Notes under the pieces: generated by a model | Told to the model about the DNA's origin: nothing | The model's database searches: none | The model's input: the letters and a program-made list of their open reading frames with translations, nothing else | Origin: Candidatus Flexicrinis affinis | GTDB taxonomy: Bacteria; Chloroflexota; Anaerolineae; Aggregatilineales; Phototrophicaceae | Direction of reading: 5' to 3' | Assembly (NCBI GenBank): GCA_016716525.1 | Contig: JADJWE010000004.1 | Location: 372,001-436,000 of the forward strand | DNA: 64,000 nucleotides | Program-made: the position numbers and the translations under genes | Shown here: piece after piece, positions 34,607-43,166 of the stretch | How positions within the stretch are numbered: the first letter of the stretch is position 1 | How the letters are laid out: every line of letters begins with the position of its first letter

Positions 34607-36883
34607 ATGTCGACAGTCCTTCGCTCGTCTCTGCCCCGCATCCTGTTGATGGTCGTCGTCCCCTACATGATGCTGTTGGGCGGCACGCTCAACGTCATTC
34701 TCTATCCGGCGCTGCAACTGCTCAACGTCGTGCTGTTGGGGATGGCATTCGGGGCGTGGGCGCTGGCTCGGTTCAGGGGCCAGTGGACGTGGCACGCGAC
34801 CGCGGTCGATTCAGCGGTGATCGTTTGGGTCGCGGTGATCGCGGTGGTGACGATTGTCAACGCCGACGAAGCCCGCCGCGCGCTGATCGTCGTGCCGTAC
34901 CTGATGATGCTCACGGTCGGCTGGTATGTGCTGCACGATGCGCTGTTCAACGGCGCGTTGACGCGTGGTCAGGTTTCCGACATGGTCCTCATCACCGGCA
35001 TTACGTTCACGTTCACAGCGATGCTGGAAATCTCCCAGCCGACCCTGCTGTCGACCGGATTCTTTGGACTCCCGCGCATCGACGGCCTGACCGGCAACCC
35101 AAACCTGCTATCTGCCATCCTCGTGCCGACAATCGGCTTGGCGGCGGGACGGGCGTGGTCGGCGCGTGGCCCGGTTCGCGTGATCATGGCCGCATTCACG
35201 GTCATCGCACTGGGCACCATGGTCCTGACCTACTCGCGCGGAGGTTGGATCGCGGCGGCGGCGGTCGTCGGCATGCTGATTCTGCTGTGGCTGGTCGACA
35301 AGGGTTGGACATCGCCGGCCAAGCTGTTCGATGCGTGGAAGCGCGCGAAAGCGTGGCAGAAGGGACTCGTCGTCACCGTGCTTATTGCGATCGTGATTGC
35401 GGGCATGGCCGGCGTCCTGATCGTTGTGGACAGCCTCGACGATCCGGGCCGCGACACCGACCTGCGCACGTACCTTTGGGAAGCCGCTTGGCAAAACTTC
35501 ACCGAGAACCCGGTCTTCGGATCGGGCGCTTATTCGACGCCGGGCATGCTGTTGGACCGCGCCTCAGTTCCACCGCGCACTGCCCAGACGCACGCGCATA
35601 ACTACCCGCTGCAAGTGCTGTCGGAGTTTGGCGTGTTGGGCGGCGCGGCGATGGCACTGGCGATGGTGCTGTTCGTACGAGCAGGTGTTCAAGCGTGGCG
35701 CGGCGCGCTGACTGCACGTGACCGCCATCTCATCGCTGGCGGATGGGCAGCAGTGGTCGGGTTCGGCGTGCATCTGCTGTTCGACCTCGCCGCGTGGACG
35801 CCGTTCGTCGCCATGCACGGCGTGATCGCGCTTATCGTAATGACAGCGGCTCCCGTGCCGGTGCCGCGCCGGCCCGTTGTCGCACGCGTGCAGAGCGTCG
35901 TCATCGGCGTGGTGATCGTGGGCGTGCTGGGTGGCGCATTGTGGATGAACCAGTACGCCACGCGCAATCTGGACATCCTGAGCCAAGCAGAAACCAATGG
36001 TCAATGGCTGGCTGCGGCCGATGCGTTTGAAGATCTGCGGGCGATCGACCCGCAGCAACCCGTGTATTACTGGACGCCAGCGATGCTGTGGGCGATGACG
36101 GCCTATCAGAATCAGGATCCGGCGCTGGCGCGCATGGCCTACGATGCGTTCGGCGAGGCCGCTGCACGCGGGATGGAAAGTGCCGCGTCACATGCCAACA
36201 TGGCGGCTATGGCGGCTCAGTACGGCGACCTTGACGCGGCGGCGGAGCACCTTAATGCCGTGATGCGATTCGCGCCCGACTCGGTGCCGATGCGCATCAG
36301 CGTGGCAGATCGCGCGGAGGCGTGGGGACTGCCGGAGATCGCGCGGGCCGCGTGGGCAAGCCTGCTCGAAGACGAGCGAGTCGAGGAGTATGGCCTGCCG
36401 CTCGACCGCCGGGTGGCGCTGTCGGAAGGCGCGCGGACGCTGGCGATGCTGCCGCTGCCTGACGACTTGGCCGCGCTGCCCGCGCTGCTCGACGGCGACG
36501 CGGCGGGCGCATTGGCTGAACTGGAAGCGCATCCGGAGTGGAACACGGGGCGTGCCAACGCGATGCGGGCGATCGCCGCGAAGTTCACCGGTATCGATCC
36601 ATCCCCGTTCATGCGCGCAGCGGAAGACGGCGCAGCCACAGGCGATGACGTGACGTGGATTTTGGTCGCGCGCGACATCGTCGCCGACAAGCCGATCGAC
36701 GGGTGGGCGGGCGTCCGCGACCCGTCTCGGCTCGATGTGCGCAACGAACCGTCGAGCAGCATGATCGCCACCATGCACTTCTTCCGGCCGACCTTTGCGC
36801 GCATGATTGCGCCGCAGTTCGAGTACGACAACCGCGAGCTGTCGATCGCGGCACTGATCGATGCCCTGTTAGAACGCCCATGA
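34607..36883 (+). CDS. O-antigen ligase/polymerase-like protein with TPR-like tail
   Basis: 758 residues. About 10-12 membrane spans in the first 460 residues, with the Wzy_C-type loop around YLWEAAWQNFTENPVFGSGAYS and THAHNYPLQVLSEFGVLGGA, the His-rich ligase signature. The C-terminal third is soluble and helical, built of TPR-like pairs (AADAFEDLRAIDPQQPVYYW, AASHANMAAMAAQYGDLDAAAEHLNAV). Such proteins ligate or polymerise lipid-linked glycans outside the inner membrane. The substrate is unknown. GAGGAG lies six bases before the ATG at 34607; the frame opens at 34580. Confidence 0.83.
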   Translation: MSTVLRSSLPRILLMVVVPYMMLLGGTLNVILYPALQLLNVVLLGMAFGAWALARFRGQWTWHATAVDSAVIVWVAVIAVVTIVNADEARRALIVVPYLMMLTVGWYVLHDALFNGALTRGQVSDMVLITGITFTFTAMLEISQPTLLSTGFFGLPRIDGLTGNPNLLSAILVPTIGLAAGRAWSARGPVRVIMAAFTVIALGTMVLTYSRGGWIAAAAVVGMLILLWLVDKGWTSPAKLFDAWKRAKAWQKGLVVTVLIAIVIAGMAGVLIVVDSLDDPGRDTDLRTYLWEAAWQNFTENPVFGSGAYSTPGMLLDRASVPPRTAQTHAHNYPLQVLSEFGVLGGAAMALAMVLFVRAGVQAWRGALTARDRHLIAGGWAAVVGFGVHLLFDLAAWTPFVAMHGVIALIVMTAAPVPVPRRPVVARVQSVVIGVVIVGVLGGALWMNQYATRNLDILSQAETNGQWLAAADAFEDLRAIDPQQPVYYWTPAMLWAMTAYQNQDPALARMAYDAFGEAAARGMESAASHANMAAMAAQYGDLDAAAEHLNAVMRFAPDSVPMRISVADRAEAWGLPEIARAAWASLLEDERVEEYGLPLDRRVALSEGARTLAMLPLPDDLAALPALLDGDAAGALAELEAHPEWNTGRANAMRAIAAKFTGIDPSPFMRAAEDGAATGDDVTWILVARDIVADKPIDGWAGVRDPSRLDVRNEPSSSMIATMHFFRPTFARMIAPQFEYDNRELSIAALIDALLERP

Positions 36884-37027
36884 AGGGGAGCGTTTTCCGT
36901 GTTTAGGTATCTTTAAGGATTGTGCATGACGCACAAACAATTCGCTGTCCCATCACGCCCAATCTTCTGATATGATGAAATGCGAGGCGTTATGTGCACA
37001 GTGAATATGGCCGGGTCTTGGGAAATA

Positions 37028-37070
37028 TTGGGATATCCGGTTTACAAATTCGCGAAATTGTGCAGATAAT
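37028..37070 (+). promoter_or_regulatory. sigA promoter with a TTGGGATAT operator
   Basis: TTTACA (37041-37046), 18-bp spacer, GATAAT (37065-37070): a strong sigma-A promoter for the gene at 37230, giving a leader of about 150 bases. TTGGGATAT (37028-37036) lies directly upstream of the -35, and the palindrome TTCGCGAA falls in the spacer. The rest of the 346-bp gap (36884-37229) shows no gene. Confidence 0.7.
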
Positions 37071-37229
37071 GCTGTAGGTCAATGCATCATTGACTTCGGT
37101 TCCCTTCATCCAACGGCAAGGAGGTCCCCAACTCCGCAAGACGTCCATTCCAGCCACGGATATGACGCGCCTTAAACTATCGGAAGAGGGCCGGCGCACA
37201 CTGCGCGGGCGATCAGCAGAGGTGAAACC

Positions 37230-38390
37230 GTGATCCAAGAACTCATGGCACGTGCAGAACAGCGCGGGTACGTGACATATGATGACATCCTCGAACTGCT
37301 GGAGGATGAGGGAGAAGATCTAAATTTAGACACGGTTCTTTATGAGTTAGACGAGTTAGGCATCGAATACCGACACGAAAGCGAACTGGTCGGCATGTCG
37401 GTGCTGGACGATACAGAAACAGACTACGATCTCGACGAAACCGCGCCCGACCCGATGTTGGGCGACATCAACGCCGTCAGCGCCGACGACCCGGTTGGCC
37501 TGTATTTCCGCCAAATGGCGCAAGAACCTCTCCTCAGCGCCGCAGACGAAGTAGACCTCGCCAAACGAATCGAATACGGAAAAATCGCCGCCGAAGTGAT
37601 GGCTCGCCGCGGTCACACGCTCGACGCCGAGCGTATCGCCCGCTATGAGGCACTCGTGCTCGAAGGGCAGGCCGCCCGTGAGCATTTGGGACGTGCCAAC
37701 ACCCGCCTCGTCGTCAGCATCGCGAAGCGCTATATGTCGCAGGGGCTTCCCTTCCCCGATTTGATTCAGGAAGGCAACGTCGGCCTGATGCGCGCGGTCG
37801 ATAAGTACGATTACAAGCGCGGCAACCGCTTCAGCACGTACGCGACATGGTGGATCCGTCAGGCGATCACCCGCGCGCTGGCACAGAAGACCCGCACGAT
37901 CCGCATCCCGCTGCACATGACCGAGCGCATCCGCCAGATGTACCGCACGGCGCAGCAGCTGGAGCAGGTGCTGGGCCGCCGCCCGACGGCCGAGGAAATC
38001 GCCGCCGAGATGGACGTCCCGCTTGAGACGATCCGCGGCATGATGGACGCCAGCCAGCACGCGGTCGCGCTCGAACGCCCGGTCGGCGACGACGGCGACA
38101 CCGAATTTGGCGACTTCATCGAAGATCAGGACACGCTCAGCCCGGTCGACGCCGCCATCCAGCACTTGCTGGAGGAGACGATCGAGCAGGTGCTCGGCGA
38201 ACTGACGAACCGCCAGAGCAGCATCTTGCGCTTGCGTTTCGGCCTCGGCGGCGGGGAACCGCACACGCTCGAGGAGATCGCCAACAAGTTCGGCCTGAGC
38301 CGGGAACGTATCCGTCAGCTCGAGAAGGAAGCGCTGCGCCGCTTGAAGTCGCCGCGCCTCTCGGTCGCCCTGCGCGATTATCTCGGCTAG
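37230..38390 (+). CDS. sigA: Primary RNA polymerase sigma factor (sigma-70/SigA)
   Basis: 386 residues, principal sigma factor, directing RNA polymerase to -10/-35 promoters. Seen: a short region 1.1-like N-terminus (MIQELMARAEQRGYVTYDDI), region 1.2/2.1 (DPVGLYFRQMAQEPLLSAADEVDL), region 2.2-2.4 (RRYMSQG-type LVVSIAKRYMSQGLPFPDLI, STYATWWIRQAITRAL), region 3 (EEIAAEMDVPLETI) and region 4.2 (LEEIANKFGLSRERIRQLEKEALRRLK). The start is GTG at 37230, with AGAGGTG upstream; an ATG at 37245 is an alternative. It is monocistronic, with its own promoter and a strong terminator. Confidence 0.96.
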   Translation: MIQELMARAEQRGYVTYDDILELLEDEGEDLNLDTVLYELDELGIEYRHESELVGMSVLDDTETDYDLDETAPDPMLGDINAVSADDPVGLYFRQMAQEPLLSAADEVDLAKRIEYGKIAAEVMARRGHTLDAERIARYEALVLEGQAAREHLGRANTRLVVSIAKRYMSQGLPFPDLIQEGNVGLMRAVDKYDYKRGNRFSTYATWWIRQAITRALAQKTRTIRIPLHMTERIRQMYRTAQQLEQVLGRRPTAEEIAAEMDVPLETIRGMMDASQHAVALERPVGDDGDTEFGDFIEDQDTLSPVDAAIQHLLEETIEQVLGELTNRQSSILRLRFGLGGGEPHTLEEIANKFGLSRERIRQLEKEALRRLKSPRLSVALRDYLG

Positions 38391-38410
38391 ACACCGGATC
38401 TATTCACCCC

Positions 38411-38436
38411 AAGCCCCGCCTCCGCGCGGGGCTTTT
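38411..38436 (+). terminator. Rho-independent terminator of sigA
   Basis: A 9-bp GC stem (AAGCCCCGC 38411-38419 with GCGGGGCTT 38426-38434) is followed by TT, 21 bases after the sigA stop. Confidence 0.9.
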
Positions 38437-38503
38437 GATTCGCAAACCGAAAGACGGATGCGTGCTACACTGCGCTCAGATTGGCGCCATCCCTGAGGCC
38501 GCA

Positions 38504-39316
38504 ATGTCCGAAGCCGATACGATCGACCCGAACAGCCTTCCGCTCACTGTGGACTCGCTCACCGAACAGCTTGCCGCGAGCGGGCTATCGGCCGGACAGA
38601 CGGTACTGGTGCATACTCGCATGAGCGCGCTCGGGTGGATTGCAGGCGGGCCGGTGGCCGTCATACAGGCGCTGCTGCGCGTACTCGGACCGTCTGGCAC
38701 GTTGATGATGCCAGCCTTCTCGCCGGACACGACCGAGCCGGCCAACTGGGTCAACCCGCCGGTTCCGCCGCATTGGGTGCCGATCATCCGGCAGCACACC
38801 CCGGCATTCGATCCGGCCATCACGCCGACCTTCAACGTGGGTATCGTTGCCGAGTTGTTCAGGCGCTGGCCGGGGACATTGCGAAGCGCGCATCCTGAGG
38901 CGTCGTTCGCGGCAGTCGGTCCGAACGCGGCGTATCTGCTGGGGGGCAAGCCGTCGCTGACGTACATTTTCGACTCGGAGTCTCCGCCCGCACGGCTGTA
39001 CGAACTCGATGGTCATGTCCTAATGCTTGGGCTCGATCACAGCAAGAACACGTCGCTGCATATGGCGGAATATCGCGCGGACCTCCCGCACAAGTTTCGC
39101 AAAGAGGGCGTGGCGATGTACGTGGACGGCGTGCGTCAGTGGGTTTCCTACGATTTCTTCAATCTGGACGACAGCGACTTTTCCCAGCTCGGCGCAGACT
39201 ACGAAGCGGCGCATGCGATCGTGCCGGGACGAGTTGGGCGCGGCGAGGCGCACTTCACCCGGCAGCGGCCGCTGGTCGACTTTGCCGTGACATGGATGGA
39301 ACAACACCGCCGCTGA
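38504..39316 (+). CDS. Aminoglycoside 3-N-acetyltransferase-family protein
   Basis: 270 residues, AAC(3)/YokD family, which acetylate the 3-amino group of aminoglycosides using acetyl-CoA; many chromosomal members have other or unknown substrates. Seen: HTRMSALGWIAGGPVAVIQALLRVLGPSGTLMMPAFSP (CoA-binding start) and LRSAHPEASFAAVGPNA (family signature with catalytic His), then GHVLMLGLDHSKNTSLHMAEY. The start at 38504 drops a 23-residue non-conserved extension. It follows the sigA terminator, so it needs its own promoter, possibly TACACT at 38465. Resistance is not proven by sequence alone. Confidence 0.85.
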   Translation: MSEADTIDPNSLPLTVDSLTEQLAASGLSAGQTVLVHTRMSALGWIAGGPVAVIQALLRVLGPSGTLMMPAFSPDTTEPANWVNPPVPPHWVPIIRQHTPAFDPAITPTFNVGIVAELFRRWPGTLRSAHPEASFAAVGPNAAYLLGGKPSLTYIFDSESPPARLYELDGHVLMLGLDHSKNTSLHMAEYRADLPHKFRKEGVAMYVDGVRQWVSYDFFNLDDSDFSQLGADYEAAHAIVPGRVGRGEAHFTRQRPLVDFAVTWMEQHRR

Positions 39317-39369
39317 CCCGTCCAGATATGCTATAATCGTCGCACGGATGTTCCATAGTCGGGAGTGGT

Positions 39370-39489
39370 TCGGGGCGCTGCCCCAAGCCCCGGCAGGAGT
39401 TTGCACTCCTGCACCTCGCTTCTCGCGGATGGATGCCGCATGCGGCATCCATCCGCAGATCGGGGAGTCCAGAGGGCGTAAGCCCTTTG
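39370..39489 (+). repeat. Interspersed element with a unique 16-bp palindrome
   Basis: Order: GGGGCGCTGCCCC, a CAGGAGT/ACTCCTG hairpin (39394-39411), conserved CCTGCACCTCGCT, a perfect palindrome GCGGATGGATGCCGCA with its complement (39425-39456), then GGGGAGTCCAGAGGGCG and AAGCCCTTT. The flanks match the element at 26844-26945 (reverse orientation); the palindrome does not. It lies between the AAC(3)-like gene and radA, and could affect radA expression. Confidence 0.8.
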
Positions 39490-39525
39490 GAGGTCATTTG
39501 ACTTCACATACACAGCGCAGGGATC

Positions 39526-40908
39526 ATGGCAAAGTCACGCACGTCCTACGTATGCACCAACTGCGGCCGCAAGAGCGCCGCGTATCTTGGCCGCTGCCCG
39601 CAGTGCGGGGAATTCAACACCTATCAGGAAGTGGTCGAAGAAGTGCGCAAGCAGGCCGCCAACGCGCCGCAGCGCAAAGCACCGGGGGCGATGCGCGCCG
39701 AACCACAGACCTTGCGGCAGATCAGCGGCGATCAGGGCGAACGCTATTTTGTGCCCATGGGCGAAGTCAACCGTGTGCTTGGCGGAGGCCTCGTGCCGGG
39801 GAGCATAACCCTGATCGGCGGGGAACCGGGGATTGGAAAGTCGACCCTGCTCACGAATCTTGCCGGCCTCCTTGCCGATACGATCGGCACGGTGCTGTAC
39901 GTCAGCGGTGAGGAGTCGGCGCAACAGATCAAGATGCGCGCCGAGCGCCTGAACGTCACGTCCGACAGCCTGTACCTGCTGACCGAGACCGTGCTGGAGA
40001 ACATCTTCGAGCATGTCGCCCGGCTCAACCCTGCCGTGCTGGTGATCGACTCGATTCAAACCACGTATACCGAGTCACTTGAAGGCTCGCCGGGGCTGGT
40101 CGGGCAGGTGCGCGAGTGCGCGAGCCGACTGCAAGGACTGGCGAAATCGTCTGGCGTGAGCGTGTTCCTCGTCGGGCACGTCACCAAAGAGGGCCAGATC
40201 GCCGGGCCGCGCGTGCTGGAGCACATCGTCGATACCGTGCTGTATCTGGAAGGCGACCCGTTTCAGGCGTTCCGCCTGCTGCGCAGCGTGAAGAACCGCT
40301 TTGGCGCGACCAGTGAAGTCGGTGTGTTCGAGATGCAGGGCGCGGGGATGGTCGAGGTACCTAATCCGTCCGAGGCGTTTCTGGCCGAGCGCGTCGTGAA
40401 TGCGCCGGGGTCGTGCATCGCCGTGACGCTGGAAGGCACGCGCCCGCTGTTGGTCGAGATGCAGGCGCTGACCAGCCCGACCAGCTTCGGCAATCCGCGC
40501 CGGACGCCCAACGGGGTCGACATCAACCGCCTGCTGCTGATCAGCGCCGTGTTGAGCAAACGCTACGGGCTGCGCCTGCACGAGCAGGACATCTTCGTCA
40601 ACGTCGTCGGCGGCATGAAGATCAGCGAACCGGCCTCCGATCTGGCGATGGCGGTATCGATGGCGTCGAGCTACTTCGACGTGCCGGTGCCGGCCGATAT
40701 GGTGATCATGGGCGAGATCGGCCTGAGCGGCGAGGTGCGCGCGGTGAGCCAGCTCGGCGTGCGCTTGAACGAGGCGGCCAAGATCGGCTTCCGCAAGGCG
40801 GTCGTGCCGAAGATGCGCCGCGCCGTGGACGGACTGCCCAAGGGCCTCGAACTGCTGCCCGTCCGCTCGCTCGGCGACGCGCTCAAGGCGTCGGGGGTGA
40901 AGGGGTAG
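39526..40908 (+). CDS. radA: DNA repair protein RadA (Sms)
   Basis: 460 residues. RadA is a hexameric RecA-like ATPase that drives branch migration in recombination and repair. Seen: N-terminal C4 zinc finger (CTNCGRKSAAYLGRCPQC, about 10-27), Walker A GGEPGIGKST (about 99-108), Walker B (AVLVIDSIQT), the RadA-specific KNRFG motif, and a Lon-like C-terminal domain (SGEVRAVSQLGVRLNEAAKIGF). Normal length. The RBS is weak (AGGG just before the ATG). It stands alone, between two repeat elements. Confidence 0.95.
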   Translation: MAKSRTSYVCTNCGRKSAAYLGRCPQCGEFNTYQEVVEEVRKQAANAPQRKAPGAMRAEPQTLRQISGDQGERYFVPMGEVNRVLGGGLVPGSITLIGGEPGIGKSTLLTNLAGLLADTIGTVLYVSGEESAQQIKMRAERLNVTSDSLYLLTETVLENIFEHVARLNPAVLVIDSIQTTYTESLEGSPGLVGQVRECASRLQGLAKSSGVSVFLVGHVTKEGQIAGPRVLEHIVDTVLYLEGDPFQAFRLLRSVKNRFGATSEVGVFEMQGAGMVEVPNPSEAFLAERVVNAPGSCIAVTLEGTRPLLVEMQALTSPTSFGNPRRTPNGVDINRLLLISAVLSKRYGLRLHEQDIFVNVVGGMKISEPASDLAMAVSMASSYFDVPVPADMVIMGEIGLSGEVRAVSQLGVRLNEAAKIGFRKAVVPKMRRAVDGLPKGLELLPVRSLGDALKASGVKG

Positions 40909-40955
40909 GGTGTAAGGGGAACGGGGAGAGGGACGCCGCGCATCGCGCCGAAAAC

Positions 40956-41119
40956 GGGACGCCATAGTTGCCGTCCCTACCACGCCGCGGCGATGACTGA
41001 CGGTGGATGCGCGGAACAAACGTGTCTGGTAGGGACGCGATGTACCGCGCCCAGAACGCTGATGAATGACGCCGGGACGTCATGGTTGCCGTCCCTACCA
41101 CGCCGCGGCGATGACTGAG
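40956..41119. repeat. REP cluster with 46-bp direct repeats upstream of RAYT
   Basis: Two direct repeats (40956-41001 and 41074-41119) differ at only a few bases. Each starts with a minus-orientation REP: GGGACG, loop, CGTCCCTAC, i.e. GTAG head on the other strand (40956-40980, 41074-41098). Between them is a plus-orientation REP at 41029-41052 (GTAGGGACGCGATGTA then CCGCGCCC). The alternating orientation is like the paired REPs (BIMEs) of other bacteria. Confidence 0.8.
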
Positions 41120-41182
41120 CGGAGCTAGAATTGCGGTCAATTGTAGACGTAAAATCGTTCGTGCTTGTACGCCGGAGGAAGG

Positions 41183-41662
41183 ATGTCACGAAATCGCCGG
41201 TCGCCTCGCTTGAGAGGGCATGGTTACAGCCGAACCGCAACCTACTTCGTAACAGTGTGTACGCACCAGCGCGAACTGATATTCGGTTCCGTCTACGACA
41301 TGCATGTGAGCCTATCTACCGCAGGGGCAGTGGTCGACACAGCCGCCAAATCAATCCCTGACCACTATAACCACGTGGCGCTGGATTGCCATATCGTGAT
41401 GCCGAACCACATCCATTTGCTTCTCTCGCTTTATGAAAGACCTGATGCCAATGTCGCCCCGCTTGGCGTCGTCATTGGGACGTTCAAGGCACAGGTAACG
41501 CGCGAGGTGAACCGGATCGATTCCGCTTTCGGCAGGATCTGGCAATCCCGTTATCACGATCACATCGTGCGTTCACCCGACGAACTCGAACGAATTCGCG
41601 CCTATATCCGTTTCAACCCGGTAAACTGGCAAGATGATACGTTCTTTGTCGACTACACATGA
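41183..41662 (+). CDS. REP-associated tyrosine transposase (RAYT)
   Basis: 159 residues, Y1 HUH family related to IS200/IS605 TnpA. Seen: TYFVTVCTHQRELIFG, the HUH-like pair in DCHIVMPNHIHLLL, and the catalytic Tyr in RIRAYIRFNPVNW. RAYTs cut and join single-stranded REP hairpins that carry a GTAG foot, and are normally single-copy and domesticated. GGAGG is four bases before the ATG at 41183, so this start is preferred over 41165. It is flanked by REPs: 40956-41098 upstream and 41692-41716 downstream. Confidence 0.88.
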   Translation: MSRNRRSPRLRGHGYSRTATYFVTVCTHQRELIFGSVYDMHVSLSTAGAVVDTAAKSIPDHYNHVALDCHIVMPNHIHLLLSLYERPDANVAPLGVVIGTFKAQVTREVNRIDSAFGRIWQSRYHDHIVRSPDELERIRAYIRFNPVNWQDDTFFVDYT

Positions 41663-41691
41663 CGTCGCGGCCGGCGAGAAATGCGCCACTA

Positions 41692-41716
41692 GTAGGGACG
41701 CGATGTATCGCGTCCC
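41692..41716 (+). repeat. REP hairpin downstream of RAYT
   Basis: GTAGGGACGCGATG then TATCGCGTCCC: GTAG head and a GGGACGCGAT/ATCGCGTCCC stem. It is nearly the same as the REP at 41029-41052, so the RAYT gene lies between direct copies. Its 3' end merges with the left end of the IS element. Confidence 0.8.
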
Positions 41717-43055
41717 ATATGCACCAAGATAAGGAAAAAGGGTAATCTTTTCGCCTCTCACCGCAGAAAAGAGACCCTTCTTCCATGACAACCATAACGG
41801 AACTGAGCGAAACGCTGCAAGGTCTGTTGAGTACAACAGCCAATGAGTTGGCAAAAAAACGGGATTCATCCGTCGGCAGCGAAAAGTCACGGGAGCAGGG
41901 TTTGCCCAGACGCTGGTGCTTGGCGGGCTGATGGCCCCGGCAGCGACGCGGCGCGAACAGCAGCACCATGCTGTGCAGGTTGGAATGCCGATCAGTACGC
42001 AAGGACTGGAACAGCGTTTCACAGCGACCGCGGTGACGTTCATGCGGCAGTTACTCGAGGAAGGGCTGCGGCAGACCATTCGAAGCGAGCAGCAAGGGAC
42101 GGTGTTGCCGTCATTCAACGGCGTCTACATCAGCGACTGCAGTCGGGTCGAGTGGTTGGCAACGGGCGTGAAACTGGCGGTACGCTGGGAGTTACAGCGC
42201 GGGCAGTTGGAGATTCAACTGCGGGAACTACGAGAGAACGACCAGAAGAGCGCGGTGGTAGACGCGGCGCTGCCCGAAGGTGCGCTGCATCTGAACGATC
42301 TGGGTTTCTTCAAGCTGACCCGCTTCCAGCGCTGGAATGAGCAGGGTGTGTTCTGGCTCACCCGCTTCAAAGTCGGCACGACCGTGTTCACCACAGAGGG
42401 AGAACCGCTCGATCTGCTGCAGCATTTGAAACAACTGCCCGGACCGCAGTGTCTGCCTGTTCAAGTCGGGAACCAAGCGCGTCTGTCTGCTTACTTGATA
42501 GCGGCCCCCCATCCCGCGCCAAGCGCTGCAAACGCGGATGGCGCGGCTAAAAGAACAAGCACGGCTGGACCAACGCCCGACCTCCCCCGTCAAACCGCCT
42601 TCGCGCGCTGGACGATCTATCTGACCAACATCCCCGACTTGACCTTCGACCAAGCTCACACCCTCGCGCGCACGCGCTGGCAAATTGAGCTGCTGTTCAA
42701 GCTCTGGAAGTCTCATGGTCAGATCTTGCGCTCACGCACGGCCGATCCCTGTCGACAACTCTGTCAGGGCTACGCCAAGCTCTTGGCGGTTTTGGTCGCC
42801 CACTGGATGCTGTTGGTCGCTGGCTGGTCCCTTGACAACCTCGGCTCTCTCGATGCGCTTCGCCTCGTCCGCACGCATACACCTCTGCTCATGCGCGCCT
42901 TCACATGCCCACCCCTCTGGCGTGTCCTCTGGCTCTGGCTCACCGCCGATCTGCGTCTCGCCGCACGCCGTTCCAAACGGGCCAAAGTCCCTCTCGCTTT
43001 CCAACTCTGGCAGGTTTTCGACTTCTCATGGTCTTAACTTGGTGCATATGGGACG
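41711..43055 (+). mobile_element. IS4-like insertion sequence
   Basis: Terminal inverted repeats CGTCCCATATGCACCAAG (41711-41728) and its complement (43038-43055) match over 18 bases and continue imperfectly. One transposase gene lies inside, made by -1 frameshifting. The left end sits in a REP hairpin. I could not find a clear target duplication, so the exact ends may be off by a few bases. Confidence 0.8.
41785..43037 (+). CDS. IS4-like DDE transposase (-1 frameshift)
   Basis: About 417 residues if read across a -1 shift. The first frame starts at 41785 (MTTITELSETLQGLLSTTA), reaches A7 at 41853-41859 (A AAA AAA before C), then would stop at about 41931. A shift of -1 joins NELAKK to TGFIRRQRKVTGAGFAQTL, the usual N-terminal motif of the family, and then runs to 43037. 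Catalytic residues: Asp in YISDCSRVE, Asp in LHLNDLGFF and Glu in ARTRWQIELLFKLW, matching the Y/R-W-E-K signature. The enzyme cuts and pastes the element. A homopolymer indel in the sequence is an alternative to programmed shifting. Confidence 0.8.
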
Positions 43056-43166
43056 GGCACGCCGTCCATCCCAACCTCCTACAACGGATCAGCGGTGACG
43101 CCGCCGGCGCCCAGGAATCAGGTTTCAGTTGGCAGCCGGATTTCGGCCGCGGAATTCTGATCGCAC

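Noticed and set aside
38504..39316. Acquired aminoglycoside resistance gene
   Set aside because: It matches the wider AAC(3)/YokD family, lies next to sigA and shows no mobile context, so acquired resistance is not supported.
40956..41119. CRISPR array
   Set aside because: Only two direct repeats, with no regular spacers; they are REP hairpins.
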